NCBI RefSeq assembly: GCF_022288805.1
Contig: NZ_JAKOPM010000002.1
Span: forward strand, 248,001-312,000
Direction of reading: 5' to 3'
Length of the DNA stretch: 64,000 nucleotides
Source: Corynebacterium yonathiae
GTDB taxonomy: Bacteria > Actinomycetota > Actinomycetes > Mycobacteriales > Mycobacteriaceae
Part shown: in pieces, positions 7,590 through 16,308 of the stretch
How positions within the stretch are numbered: the first letter of the stretch is position 1
Layout: each line of letters starts with the position of its first letter
Made by a program: the position numbers and the translations under genes
Notes under the pieces: model-generated
The model's database searches: none
Told to the model about the DNA's origin: nothing
What the model saw: the letters and a program-made list of their open reading frames with translations, nothing else

Positions 7590-8273
7590 GTGGAAGGCGT
7601 ACAGGACATCCTCTCCCGCGCCGGAATCTTCCAAGGCGTTGATCCCGTTGCAGTGCAGCATCTAATCGAGCAGATGGAGACCGTGCGCTACCCGCGCGGA
7701 ACCACCATCTTCGACGAAGGCGAGCCTGGTGACCGTTTGTACATCATCACCTCGGGCAAGATTAAGCTCGCCCGCCACGCTCCGGATGGCCGCGAAAACC
7801 TCCTGACTGTCATGGGGCCGTCCGATATGTTCGGCGAGCTATCCATCTTCGATCCGGGCCCGCGCACCTCCTCCGCAGTATGCGTGACAGAGGTTCAGGC
7901 AGCCACCATGAACTCCGAGCTGCTCAAGAAGTGGGTAGGTGACCACCCCGAAATCGCGCAGCAGCTACTGCGTGTACTGGCTCGCCGCTTGCGCCGTACC
8001 AATGCCAACCTGGCCGATCTCATCTTCACCGATGTTCCGGGCCGCGTGGCAAAGACCTTGCTGCAGCTGGCTAACCGCTTCGGCGTCCAGGAAGGCAGCG
8101 CTCTGCGTGTAAACCACGATCTCACTCAGGAAGAGATTGCCCAGCTGGTCGGCGCTTCCCGTGAGACCGTCAACAAGGCGCTCGCTACCTTTGCACACCG
8201 CGGCTGGATCCGCCTCGAGGGTAAGTCCGTGCTCATCGTCGATACCGAGCACCTCGCTCGCCGCGCTCGCTAA
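7590..8273 (+). CDS. glxR: cAMP-responsive global regulator GlxR (CRP/FNR family)
   Basis: 227 residues from a GTG start with AAGGAG about 7 bases upstream. The N-terminal cyclic-nucleotide domain holds the phosphate-binding cassette [17 protein letters not shown]. The C-terminal winged helix has the recognition region [20 protein letters not shown]. The protein reads almost identically to C. glutamicum GlxR along its whole length. That factor binds TGTGA-N6-TCACA sites and controls carbon, respiratory and many other genes. A clear terminator follows. Confidence 0.96.
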   Translation: MEGVQDILSRAGIFQGVDPVAVQHLIEQMETVRYPRGTTIFDEGEPGDRLYIITSGKIKLARHAPDGRENLLTVMGPSDMFGELSIFDPGPRTSSAVCVTEVQAATMNSELLKKWVGDHPEIAQQLLRVLARRLRRTNANLADLIFTDVPGRVAKTLLQLANRFGVQEGSALRVNHDLTQEEIAQLVGASRETVNKALATFAHRGWIRLEGKSVLIVDTEHLARRAR

Positions 8274-8291
8274 CCTCAGGCCAGCTCATCA

Positions 8292-8310
8292 CCCCGCTGC
8301 GGCGGGGTTT
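8292..8310 (+). terminator. glxR terminator
   Basis: CCCCGC (8292-8297) pairs with GCGGGG (8302-8307), loop TGCG, followed by TTT. Confidence 0.75.
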
Positions 8311-8361
8311 CGCTGGTTTTCACCGCGTTTGCGCGGCATCACCAGCCCAGGGCATAATTAA

Positions 8362-8393
8362 GCCCCTCTTCCCGCAGTGTCAGGAGGAGGGGC
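8362..8393 (-). terminator. Terminator of the MBL/RidA operon
   Basis: GCCCCTC (8362-8368) pairs with GAGGGGC (8387-8393). Read on the minus strand the stem is followed by TTAATTAT, just past the MBL hydrolase stop. Confidence 0.6.
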
Positions 8394-8408
8394 GAATGGA
8401 GATACTAC

Positions 8409-9224
8409 TTATTTAGCCTCACCATCCAAGTACTTCAGCGCGGTGCGTGTGGACTGCTCCGCAGCGTGGCGTAACACCGGATCCACATCGTCATACATTT
8501 CATTGACCAGGGTATTGAGATCTACGTCCTCACCCAGGCGGGAGCGGATCTCCTTGATCTGGCTCAGGCGGTAATGGCGGCGGTCAATGTACTTGCGAGC
8601 CACCTGGGAGGTGTCATCCAGGTCCGGACCGTGCCCTGGGAACAGCGCGATGTCTTTGCCTCGCTCTTCTAGGGTATCCAGGGTCTGCAAGTAGTCGGCC
8701 AAGTTACCGTCCGTTTCCGAAAGGAGGACGGTGTGGCGGCCGGCGATGGTGTCGCCGGAAATGATGCCCTCAAGGCGAGAGTTTTCTACTTCACCACTCC
8801 ACACGAAAAAGCAGGTGGAATCCGCGGTATGGCCCGGAGAGTGAACTACCTCGAGACGCGGGGTAATGCCATCGAGGGAGATATGCTCACCATCCTGGAG
8901 AGCCTCAGCACCATTGCAGTAGCTCGGATCGAAGGCACGGATGGGGGCGCCGGTCATCTGCCGCAAGCGCTGCGCTCCTGAAGCATGGTCATCATGGCGG
9001 TGGGTAATCAAAATCAAAGCCACCTCGCCTGCGTTGCGGTGCACAACGTTGAGATGGCCTTCGTCCTCGGGACCGGGATCCACGACGATCGCCCGAGAGT
9101 CTTCAGCGGCGCGAATAATCCAGGTATTCGTACCCTCAAGAGCGGTGTAGCTGGGATTATCGCAAAGGACAACGCCAACGGATTGGCTGACGGGACGCAA
9201 TTGACTATATGCAGGGTGCTCCAT
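8409..9224 (-). CDS. MBL-fold metallo-hydrolase
   Basis: 271 residues. The metal-binding signature is THRHDDHASG (HxHxDH). Further ligands are likely in HSPGHTADST and LFPGHGPD. The C-terminal part carries the winged-helix-like segment (RHYRLSQIKEIRSRLGED) seen in LACTB2-like members, some of which are ribonucleases. The mycobacterial counterpart in the same position (Rv3677c) is annotated only as a hydrolase. It is last in a run with RidA and the DUF4177 gene. Confidence 0.85.
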   Translation of the reverse strand: MEHPAYSQLRPVSQSVGVVLCDNPSYTALEGTNTWIIRAAEDSRAIVVDPGPEDEGHLNVVHRNAGEVALILITHRHDDHASGAQRLRQMTGAPIRAFDPSYCNGAEALQDGEHISLDGITPRLEVVHSPGHTADSTCFFVWSGEVENSRLEGIISGDTIAGRHTVLLSETDGNLADYLQTLDTLEERGKDIALFPGHGPDLDDTSQVARKYIDRRHYRLSQIKEIRSRLGEDVDLNTLVNEMYDDVDPVLRHAAEQSTRTALKYLDGEAK

Positions 9225-9242
9225 AGTTACTAGCCTATCCGA

Positions 9243-9701
9243 TCAAGCAGCGATTTCTACGATTAGTTCGATCTCTACCGGCGCGTTCTTAGGCAACGCA
9301 GCCACACCCACGGCGGAGCGAGCATGCGTGCCGGCGTCCCCAAAGACGTCACCGATGAAATCGGAGGCACCGTTGATCACAACCGGCTGATCTTCAAAGT
9401 CCGGGTCAGAGGCCACGAACCCCACGATTTTTACCACGCGGGAAATATTATCCAGGCCCACCTCGGCATCGATGGCTGCGAGCGCATTCAGCGCCGCGAT
9501 GCGAGCCTGTTCCTGGGCCTGCTCCGTGGTGAGATCGGCACCGACCTTACCGGTCAACGGCAAGGCACCTTCCACCAAGGGGAGCTGGCCCGAGGTCCAG
9601 ACCTGATTACCCACGCGCACGGCCGGCACATAGGAGGCTAGCGGCTTGGCGACGCCCGGTAGCTCGTACCCCAGCTCCCGCAAGCGAGCATGAAAGCCCA
9701 T
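9243..9701 (-). CDS. RidA family protein (YjgF/YER057c/UK114)
   Basis: 152 residues. VWTSGQLPLVEGAL and QARIAALNALAAIDAE are typical of the family. In canonical RidA an Arg in the C-terminal motif helps deiminate enamine/imine intermediates from PLP enzymes. Here the corresponding region is GTHARSAVGVAALPKNAPVE, the longer atypical subgroup also found in mycobacteria. The ATG at 9701 directly abuts the stop of the DUF4177 gene (9702-9704), so the two are probably coupled. Confidence 0.88.
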   Translation of the reverse strand: MGFHARLRELGYELPGVAKPLASYVPAVRVGNQVWTSGQLPLVEGALPLTGKVGADLTTEQAQEQARIAALNALAAIDAEVGLDNISRVVKIVGFVASDPDFEDQPVVINGASDFIGDVFGDAGTHARSAVGVAALPKNAPVEIELIVEIAA

Positions 9702-9860
9702 TTACTCTGCCACCTCGCGCTTGAAATAGGCCACCACGTTTTCCGGGTTAGGGCCCGGGGTGACGGTGACCAGTTCCCAGCCGTCTTCACCCCAAGAATC
9801 GAGGATCTGCTTGGTGGCGTGGGTAAGGACAGGTGCGGTTGCGTATTCCCATTTAGTCAT
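9702..9860 (-). CDS. Small DUF4177-like protein
   Basis: 52 residues from ATG 9860, starting MTKWEYATAPVLTHATKQIL. The following WGEDGWELVTVTPGPNPENV matches the DUF4177 pattern (GxxGWELV). It is a single small alpha/beta domain with no signal peptide. It occupies the place of mycobacterial Rv3678A ahead of the RidA gene. The stop codon is immediately followed by the RidA ATG. Function unknown. Confidence 0.75.
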   Translation of the reverse strand: MTKWEYATAPVLTHATKQILDSWGEDGWELVTVTPGPNPENVVAYFKREVAE

Positions 9861-9905
9861 AGGGCCTATTCTATCTATTAAACACGCCCCACGCCGTCTA
9901 AATTC

Positions 9906-10229
9906 TTAAATCCCGACGAGCTCGCCGCCCTCGGCCAAGTAGTGCGCCCAGTCGGTAATGTGGGGGTTCTTACGCAGCAGGGCACGGCGCTGACGCTCGG
10001 TCAGCCCGCCCCAAACGCCGAACTCGACGCGATTATCCAGAGCATCGGCGCGGCATTCGTTGAGCACCGGGCAGTGGCGACAAATGACAGCCGCCTTGCG
10101 CTGTTCTGCACCGCGCACAAATAGGGCATCCGGGTCACCCTTGCGGCATTTAGCCTGGGTAACCCACTCACCACGCTCGGGATTTCGGGCTGTATTAGAC
10201 ATTCCAGCAGTCTTCACACGAACGGTCAT
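9906..10229 (-). CDS. whcA: WhiB-family iron-sulfur regulator, WhiB4/WhcA-like
   Basis: 107 residues. Four cysteines bind the cluster: Cys28, Cys50, Cys53 and Cys59 (C-x21-C-x2-C-x5-C). They are followed by GVWGGLTERQRRALLRK, the WhiB G-x-W-G-G turn and basic segment. It sits upstream of and divergent from a class A PBP, as whcA does in C. glutamicum and whiB4 near ponA2 in M. tuberculosis, where these proteins govern oxidative-stress responses. AAGGAG lies 13 bases before ATG 10229; MSNTARN at 10202 is an alternative start. Confidence 0.85.
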   Translation of the reverse strand: MTVRVKTAGMSNTARNPERGEWVTQAKCRKGDPDALFVRGAEQRKAAVICRHCPVLNECRADALDNRVEFGVWGGLTERQRRALLRKNPHITDWAHYLAEGGELVGI

Positions 10230-10373
10230 GGGTGAGTGTGCTCCTTCCCAGACGGAATACTATGTAACGCACCTCAGTCTATTCATCCAGGCAGAAGATT
10301 GTCTAACACGTCACACTTTAGGGGGTGCGAGTGATCTTCCACCTACCAAGGCCGACCACGTAGTGTATTGGGC

Positions 10374-12878
10374 GTGACTGTCTTCAAATCTTTGGCCAAG
10401 ATAGCCCTGTCCACGGTCTTGGTAGGTGCGCTTATCGCCCTGGCTCTTGCCCCCTTTGCGGGCATTTCCGGGGTGGCGATTGCCCGCACTAACGAAACCA
10501 TGCAATCTGACCTGCAAGATCTGACCGCCGGCAATATCCCTGGCGTAACCACGATCAAGGACGCCAAGGGCAAAAACATGGCCTATGTCTTCAGCCAGCG
10601 CCGTCACCCGGTGGAGAGCAAGAAGATTTCCTCAGCCATGAAAGACGCCATCGTCTCCATTGAGGACGAACGTTTTTATGAACATGAAGGCGTGGACTTC
10701 CAGGGCAATTTTCGCGCCCTGTGGACCAACCTGACCTCAGGCGGCGTCTCCCAGGGCGCTTCCACCATCGATCAGCAGTACGTAAAAAACTACTTATTGC
10801 TGGTCTCTGCCACCACTGATGAAGAACGCGCCGCAGCCACCGAGCAATCCATAGCCCGCAAGCTGCGCGAGATGCGCATGGCCACCAAGATGGATGAAGA
10901 GCTAGATAAGGATGAAATCCTCACCAACTATCTCAACTTGGTGTCCTTTGGTAACCATGCGTATGGCGTCGAAGCAGCGGCCCGCACCTACTTTGGCACG
11001 CATGCTTCCGAGCTGACGGTACCGCAAGCAGCGATGCTGGCCGGCATGGTCCAATCCTCTGAACGCCTCAACCCCTATACCAATGCCGAGGAAGTAACCC
11101 AGCGACGCAATCTGGTCCTGCAATCCATGGCGGAGAACGGCCATATCGAGCAGCAGGAAGCGGATAAGTATAAGGAGGAGAAGCTGGGCGTCGGCAAGAA
11201 GCCCAAGACGCTTGCCAATGGCTGTATCGGCGCAGGCGACCGCGGTTTCTTTTGCGATTATGTACTAAAGTACCTGAATAAGAAAGGTATTAGCGAGGAG
11301 CAACTGGCACGCGGCGGCTACACCATCAAGACCACACTGGACCCAACGGTGCAAGATAAGGCGCTTCAGTCCGTGCAAAGCCACACCAGCCCAGACGCGC
11401 AAGGCGTGGCCGAGGTCATGAACGTCATCAAGCCCAGCAAATCGGACCGCAAGGTGCTGGCCATGGTCTCCTCCCGTGACTATGGCCTAGACCTAGATAA
11501 AAATGAGACCATCTTGCCGCAGCCCTATTCCCTGGTGGGCAATGGCGCAGGTTCGGTTTTTAAAGTCTTTACCGCCGCGGCCGCACTCGAGGCAGGCTAC
11601 GGCATCAAAAATACCGTGGACGTACCCACCCGCTATGAGGCAGAAGGCCTGGGCCATGGCGGCGCTGAAGGATGCCCGGCCAACCGCTACTGCGTGGAAA
11701 ACGCCGGCTCCTACAAGGCCACGATGACGCTGCAAGAAGCGCTGGCACACTCACCCAATACGCCGTTTATCAAGCTCACGGAGCAGGTAGGCGTGGCTCC
11801 CATCGTTGATATGGCCGTGCGCTTAGGTCTGCGCTCCTATGATGATAAGGGCAGCTTTGATAAGGACACCTCGATTGCCCAGCACACTAAGGAAGCCAAT
11901 TCGGGTTCCTTTACCCTAGGCCCGGACCAGGTCAACCCGCTGGAGCTATCCAATGTAGGCGCCACGCTGGCTGCGGATGGTAAATGGTGCGAGCCCAACC
12001 CTATCTCCCAGGTCACGGATAAGGAAGGCAATGAGGTCTACCTGAAGGAAACCCCGTGCGAGCAAGCAGTAGATAAGGGCGTCGCCCGCGCCATGAGCAA
12101 TGCCCTATCCGAAGACGCCAAGCAGGGCACGGCCAAGGATGCAGCCCAGGCAGCCGGCTATTCCAGCCCAATCGCGGCCAAGACCGGTACCACCGAGTCC
12201 AACCAATCCTCTGCTTTCCTGGGATTCAACGAGGGCATTTCCGCAGCGCCTTATATCTATAACGACGGCACTTCCACCGTCCCACTGTGTACCGGACCAG
12301 TACGCCAGTGCGCGGGTTGGGGCAACCTCTATGGTGGTTTGGAGCCGGCGCAGACCTTCTTCAGCATGGCCTCGCAGTTGCCCATAGCAACCAAGGCCGG
12401 ACTGCCTAATTACGACAAGAAATACGACAACGGCACCACGGCCGATAAGACCTTGGATAGCCTGCGGGGCAAATCCGAGGCCGAGGCGCGCCAAGCCTTG
12501 GAGTCAAAGGGCTACGTGGTGAAAACCTCCCGCGTGATAGGCGGCGATGTGCCTTATGGCCGCGTGGTGCGCGCCATTACCGGCAAGGACGGAAAGAAGA
12601 AGGGCGCGGAGATTACGCTGCAGCTTTCCGACGGCGCCGGGGCCTCCCAATCCCCCTCCTCCGGCGTGGCCGACGCTAACTCCACCGGCGCACAAAATAG
12701 CACCGGCGGCGGTGCTGCCGACGGCGCTACTAACCCGGGCCGCTCAACTGGCGGTACAGGCGGTGGAAATGGCAACGGCGGTGGCGGTCGCGGTGGGTTC
12801 TCGCCAGAGGACTTTGGCATCCGCCAAGAGGATATCGATAATTTTGCCAACGATATCCGCAGCCTACTTGGCCGCTAG
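10374..12878 (+). CDS. Class A penicillin-binding protein with PASTA domain (PonA2/Pbp1a type)
   Basis: 834 residues from GTG 10374; a TTG two codons earlier at 10368 is possible, and no clear ribosome site marks either. In order: membrane anchor (about 8-32), glycosyltransferase domain with EDERFYEHEGVDFQG, transpeptidase domain with SVFK, HSPN and AKTGTT motifs, then one PASTA domain (about 690-760, GKSEAEARQALESKGYVV). A Gly/Ser/Asn-rich tail follows. It polymerises and cross-links peptidoglycan outside the membrane. The gene is divergent from whcA, as in related genera. Confidence 0.93.
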   Translation: MTVFKSLAKIALSTVLVGALIALALAPFAGISGVAIARTNETMQSDLQDLTAGNIPGVTTIKDAKGKNMAYVFSQRRHPVESKKISSAMKDAIVSIEDERFYEHEGVDFQGNFRALWTNLTSGGVSQGASTIDQQYVKNYLLLVSATTDEERAAATEQSIARKLREMRMATKMDEELDKDEILTNYLNLVSFGNHAYGVEAAARTYFGTHASELTVPQAAMLAGMVQSSERLNPYTNAEEVTQRRNLVLQSMAENGHIEQQEADKYKEEKLGVGKKPKTLANGCIGAGDRGFFCDYVLKYLNKKGISEEQLARGGYTIKTTLDPTVQDKALQSVQSHTSPDAQGVAEVMNVIKPSKSDRKVLAMVSSRDYGLDLDKNETILPQPYSLVGNGAGSVFKVFTAAAALEAGYGIKNTVDVPTRYEAEGLGHGGAEGCPANRYCVENAGSYKATMTLQEALAHSPNTPFIKLTEQVGVAPIVDMAVRLGLRSYDDKGSFDKDTSIAQHTKEANSGSFTLGPDQVNPLELSNVGATLAADGKWCEPNPISQVTDKEGNEVYLKETPCEQAVDKGVARAMSNALSEDAKQGTAKDAAQAAGYSSPIAAKTGTTESNQSSAFLGFNEGISAAPYIYNDGTSTVPLCTGPVRQCAGWGNLYGGLEPAQTFFSMASQLPIATKAGLPNYDKKYDNGTTADKTLDSLRGKSEAEARQALESKGYVVKTSRVIGGDVPYGRVVRAITGKDGKKKGAEITLQLSDGAGASQSPSSGVADANSTGAQNSTGGGAADGATNPGRSTGGTGGGNGNGGGGRGGFSPEDFGIRQEDIDNFANDIRSLLGR

Positions 12879-12905
12879 GCTCCACCCGTTACGGTCTCGC
12901 CCGCT

Positions 12906-13370
12906 TTAGCTCAGCTGGGCCTTGACCTCCGCGGATAGGCGCTTGCCGTCCGCCTGGCCGGCAGCCTTAGCATTGGCCACCTTCATTACTGCACCCATCT
13001 GCTTCATGGTGGGTGCTTCGCCGTTTTCGGCCTCAACCTCTGCAATGGATTCCTTTACCAAGGCCTGCAGCTCGGAGTCGTCTAGCTGGCGGGGCTGGTA
13101 GGCCTCGAAGAAGGGGACGTCGGCAAGCTCGGCTTCAGCCAACTCTGGACGCCCATTTTCCGCATAGACCTCGGCGGACTCGCGGCGCTTTTTAATTTCG
13201 CGCGCAATGACCTTAAGGATGTCGGCGTCCTCCAGCTCGTGCCGGGAGCCATTGGTTTCCTCGGCCTGGATGGCAGCCAACAAGGCACGGATGGCGCTGG
13301 TGCGCTGCTTCTCCTTCGCCTTCATTGCGGTTTTCAGATCTGCACGGATGGTTTGTTTTAGCTCGCTCAT
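12906..13370 (-). CDS. GatB/YqeY domain-containing protein
   Basis: 154 residues from ATG 13370 (MSELKQTIRADLKTAMKAKE). The YqeY helical bundle is recognisable in IRALLAAIQAEE, VIAREIKKRRES and the tail MKQMGAVMKVANAKAAGQAD, which matches the GatB tail domain. YqeY proteins are thought to contact tRNA, but no firm role is known. It is convergent with the PBP gene (27-base gap) and divergent from the phosphoesterase. Confidence 0.88.
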   Translation of the reverse strand: MSELKQTIRADLKTAMKAKEKQRTSAIRALLAAIQAEETNGSRHELEDADILKVIAREIKKRRESAEVYAENGRPELAEAELADVPFFEAYQPRQLDDSELQALVKESIAEVEAENGEAPTMKQMGAVMKVANAKAAGQADGKRLSAEVKAQLS

Positions 13371-13403
13371 GCCTATCAATGTACGCCAGGTAGGGTGGTA
13401 GCC

Positions 13404-14294
13404 GTGAAACTTTTACGTATTCTTGGCGGCCTCACCGCTGCGGGCCTGGGCGCCGCGGCCTGGGGCTATAGCGAACTGACCAAATTCGAGCTCAAGGAAT
13501 ATACGCTCCCTCTCCTGCCCAAGGGCGCCCTGCGTGGCAAGCCGGAATTTCGGCTGCTCCACCTTTCTGATCTGCACATGATTCCGGGCCAAGAGACCAA
13601 GATTGCCTGGGTCTCCGCCCTCGACGCCTTGGAGCCGGACCTCGTAGTCAACACCGGCGATAATCTCTCCGATCAGCAGGCCGTACCCGATACGCTGCGT
13701 GCTCTCGGTCCACTGCTGGCCCGGCCCGGTCTCTTCGTCTTCGGTACCAATGACTACTGGGCTCCACAGCCGGTCAATCCCTTCAAGTACCTGCTGGGCA
13801 AAAAGCGCGAACCCTCCTATGTAGATCTGCCCTGGCGCGGTATGCGCGCCGCATTTTTAGAGCATGGCTGGCGCGATGCCAACCAGGCCCGGCATGAATT
13901 CAAGGTGGGAAATGTCCGCCTCGCCGCCGCTGGCGTGGACGATCCACACCACGATCTGGATGACTACTCCGAAATCGCGGGTCCGCCCAACGAGGATGCC
14001 GACTTGTCCTTAGCTCTCCTCCACGCTCCCGAACCCCGCGTGCTGGAGAAATTCGCGGCCGACGGCTATCAGCTCTCGCTGTCTGGCCACACCCACGGCG
14101 GCCAAATTTGCCTGCCTGGATCCCGTGCGCTGGTGACCAATTGCGGCATCGATCGCGACCGCGTGCAGGGCCTCCATGATTTCGGCCCAATGAAGATGCA
14201 CGTCTCCAATGGCTTGGGCACCTCCAAATTTGCTCCCGTACGCATCTTCTGCCGGCCTTCCGCCACACTGCTGAAAATCACCGAGAAGGTCTAA
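13404..14294 (+). CDS. Membrane-anchored metallophosphoesterase
   Basis: 296 residues from GTG 13404, chosen because AGGTAGGG lies 8 bases upstream; GTG 13395 is possible. An N-terminal hydrophobic anchor (LLRILGGLTAAGLGAAAWGY) is followed by a calcineurin-like domain: LLHLSDLHM (DxH), NTGDNL (GDN), FGTNDYW (GxND) and SGHTHGGQ (GHxHGG). These give the dinuclear metal site. The family includes YkuE/Rv3683-like phosphoesterases near the cell envelope; the substrate is not evident. tRNA-Pro follows. Confidence 0.88.
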   Translation: MKLLRILGGLTAAGLGAAAWGYSELTKFELKEYTLPLLPKGALRGKPEFRLLHLSDLHMIPGQETKIAWVSALDALEPDLVVNTGDNLSDQQAVPDTLRALGPLLARPGLFVFGTNDYWAPQPVNPFKYLLGKKREPSYVDLPWRGMRAAFLEHGWRDANQARHEFKVGNVRLAAAGVDDPHHDLDDYSEIAGPPNEDADLSLALLHAPEPRVLEKFAADGYQLSLSGHTHGGQICLPGSRALVTNCGIDRDRVQGLHDFGPMKMHVSNGLGTSKFAPVRIFCRPSATLLKITEKV

Positions 14295-14372
14295 ACCCAG
14301 CCACCTGCCGTTTTGTTGATTGCGCTCAGGTTGCGTTAAAGTATCCGAGTACCGCTTTTCAAGGCGGAACGC

Positions 14373-14449
<77 letters not shown>

Positions 14450-14453
14450 TCAG

Positions 14454-14479
14454 CCCGCAGCTTTGCTGCGGGCCTTTTT
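14454..14479. terminator. Terminator after tRNA-Pro
   Basis: CCCGCAG (14454-14460) pairs with CTGCGGG (14466-14472), followed by CCTTTTT. It lies 5 bases from the stop of the convergent transporter gene and may serve both. Confidence 0.85.
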
Positions 14480-14484
14480 CATAG

Positions 14485-15849
14485 CTACGCCAGCATTCCC
14501 GTAAACAGCGCTACGGCGACCAAGCTGGCGGAAAATAGCCACGCAATGGGGAAAGCCAGCTTGAGATATTTACCCATCTGACCTTCCGCGAGCCCCAACG
14601 CCAGCCATAATGCGGGCGAGAAGGGCGAGACGAAGGTGCCCACCACGTTGCCAATGATGAGCGCGCAGGCCGCTCCCATACCACTGACCCCAAAGCTTTC
14701 TACGGTTTCCTGGACAATGGGAAGGACCGAGAAGTAATAGGCGTCCGTCGAGGTCAACAAGTCAAGCGGTACACCAAAGAAACCCACGATGACGTGCAGA
14801 TGCGGTGCGACGCCCTCCGGCAAGACGTTGACTAGGGTCAGGGCAATCTCTTCGAGCATCTTCGTTTCATTGAGAACGCCAAGGAACATCGCCGCCGCAA
14901 GAATGACGCCTGCCATGGCCAATGCATTAGGCGCATGACGCCGCAGGGCCTCGCCTTGTTCCATGGGACCACTGAAGTTAATGGCCAGGGCAATCGTGGT
15001 GGCGACGAGGAAAGCTGGGGCGGGCGGGACTACACCGGATAGCAGAGCAACTAAGACCGCGAGAGCAACCACGATGTTGACCACGGTAACCCAGCGTCCG
15101 GTGCGAAAGTGGTATCCCAATTTATGTTGTTCGCGCACCTGTGCAGCTGCGAATTCCTCGGCCAATTCATTAACGTCTACTGCGGTGCTGCCTGCTATTT
15201 CGCCGCTTTCCCGCAAAGTCGCCACACGGCGCTGTTCCTTCCATCCCAAAAGCGCAGCCAAAATGAATACCAACACAATCGCTACGCCTTGAATAGGTAG
15301 AAGCTGCACCCAGATAGCATTGGGCTCTTGATCGACCACGGCACCAGCCCGGCCAAGCGGGCCTCCCCAAGGAATCATATTCATTACGGAAGCGGCCATC
15401 GCCACAATGGTGATAAGCACGTAGCGCGACATATTCAGCGCACGATAGAGCGGGAGTAGCGCGGGGATGGTGATAAGGAAGGTGGTAGAACCAGACCCAT
15501 CGAGGTGCGCCACTATGCCAATCGCCGCAGTACCCAACGTTACGGCCATGATTTTTCCGCGGGTGGCCTTGATGAGCGCGCGGATAACCGGGGTAAACAG
15601 GCCAACATCTTGCAATATGCCAAAGAAGATGATGGCAAAGATAAACATCACCACAACGTTGATGACGGAACTTAAGCCTTCGCTGAAAAAGTCAGAAATT
15701 TCACCTAGACCAAATCCGCACACTAAGGCACCGACTACGGGTACCAATGTCATGGGAATGATGGGATTTACCCGGCCGCGGATTAAAATTCCCACCGTCA
15801 CGAAGATAATGATGAGGCCCACGACCGTGAGCCCGAGCGGGGTCTGCAT
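14485..15849 (-). CDS. CitMHS-family citrate:proton symporter-like transporter
   Basis: 454 residues with about 11-12 transmembrane helices. Characteristic stretches include VAHLDGSGSTTFLITIPALL and MIPWGGPLGRAG, which match the CitMHS (metal-citrate/proton) family. C. glutamicum CitH, a member, takes up citrate complexed with calcium or strontium. Around residues 205-250 there is a charged cytosolic loop (GWKEQRRVATLRESGE). The long upstream region holds a perfect 14-bp palindrome 31 bases before the ATG. Substrate choice is inferred from family. Confidence 0.82.
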   Translation of the reverse strand: MQTPLGLTVVGLIIIFVTVGILIRGRVNPIIPMTLVPVVGALVCGFGLGEISDFFSEGLSSVINVVVMFIFAIIFFGILQDVGLFTPVIRALIKATRGKIMAVTLGTAAIGIVAHLDGSGSTTFLITIPALLPLYRALNMSRYVLITIVAMAASVMNMIPWGGPLGRAGAVVDQEPNAIWVQLLPIQGVAIVLVFILAALLGWKEQRRVATLRESGEIAGSTAVDVNELAEEFAAAQVREQHKLGYHFRTGRWVTVVNIVVALAVLVALLSGVVPPAPAFLVATTIALAINFSGPMEQGEALRRHAPNALAMAGVILAAAMFLGVLNETKMLEEIALTLVNVLPEGVAPHLHVIVGFFGVPLDLLTSTDAYYFSVLPIVQETVESFGVSGMGAACALIIGNVVGTFVSPFSPALWLALGLAEGQMGKYLKLAFPIAWLFSASLVAVALFTGMLA

Positions 15850-15879
15850 AGTGCTCCTTCATAAATCGACAGCCCGCCA

Positions 15880-15893
15880 TGTCGCATGCGACA
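15880..15893. promoter_or_regulatory. Perfect palindrome upstream of the citrate transporter
   Basis: TGTCGCATGCGACA is fully self-complementary and ends 31 bases from the ATG at 15849. A dimeric repressor or activator site is the natural reading. I do not know which regulator would bind it. Confidence 0.5.
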
Positions 15894-16284
15894 AAGATAG
15901 GCGGGTGTGACTCAGATTAAACCCTAGCCATTGGTAGCACTACTACCACCCCCAAAAAATTCACACCGCTTTGAATTGAATTGCCTATAGATAAGCGTCG
16001 CCAAAAGCGGCATGCAAAGCGCGGAAACTAACCCACCCCGAAAACGGCAGCCGTAGTGCACGGATTCTTGCACAGAAAATGCAGCTAAACACCCCACATA
16101 TGGGAAACGACGCGGTGCCCCTACAGCGCCGCGTCGTCCCTATTCCCTATCACTCACAACGGATTGGAGAAACCGTTCGCCTACCCCCTAAGTAGGCTTT
16201 GTGAGCAAAGACAACTGTAGCATTCGCACAATACAAACGGTAGCGGACGCTAAAATTCCCAGTTTCCACCAATGTTTTTTATTC
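15894..16284. other. Non-coding AT-richer region between transporter and YhgE-like gene
   Basis: No convincing ORF on either strand. It contains a hairpin with a perfect 9-bp stem, ACGACGCGG (16107-16115) with CCGCGTCGT (16129-16137), not followed by T residues. Base composition is clearly less GC-rich than the flanking genes. It presumably holds the citrate-transporter promoter. The YhgE-like gene terminates into it from the right. Confidence 0.5.
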
Positions 16285-16308
16285 TTAGGTCTGCTTTTTC
16301 AGACCTAA
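16285..16308. terminator. Hairpin over the stop of the YhgE-like gene
   Basis: TTAGGTCTG (16285-16293) pairs with CAGACCTAA (16300-16308). The TAG stop of the minus-strand gene lies inside the stem. No T-run follows on the minus strand, so its strength there is doubtful. It is not a DtxR box, because the arms are too far apart. Confidence 0.45.

Noticed and set aside
16285-16308. TTAGGTCTG/CAGACCTAA considered as a DtxR box
   Set aside because: The arms are separated by a 6-base T-rich loop and span 24 bases, and the inner bases do not fit the 19-bp consensus. A hairpin at a gene end is the better reading.
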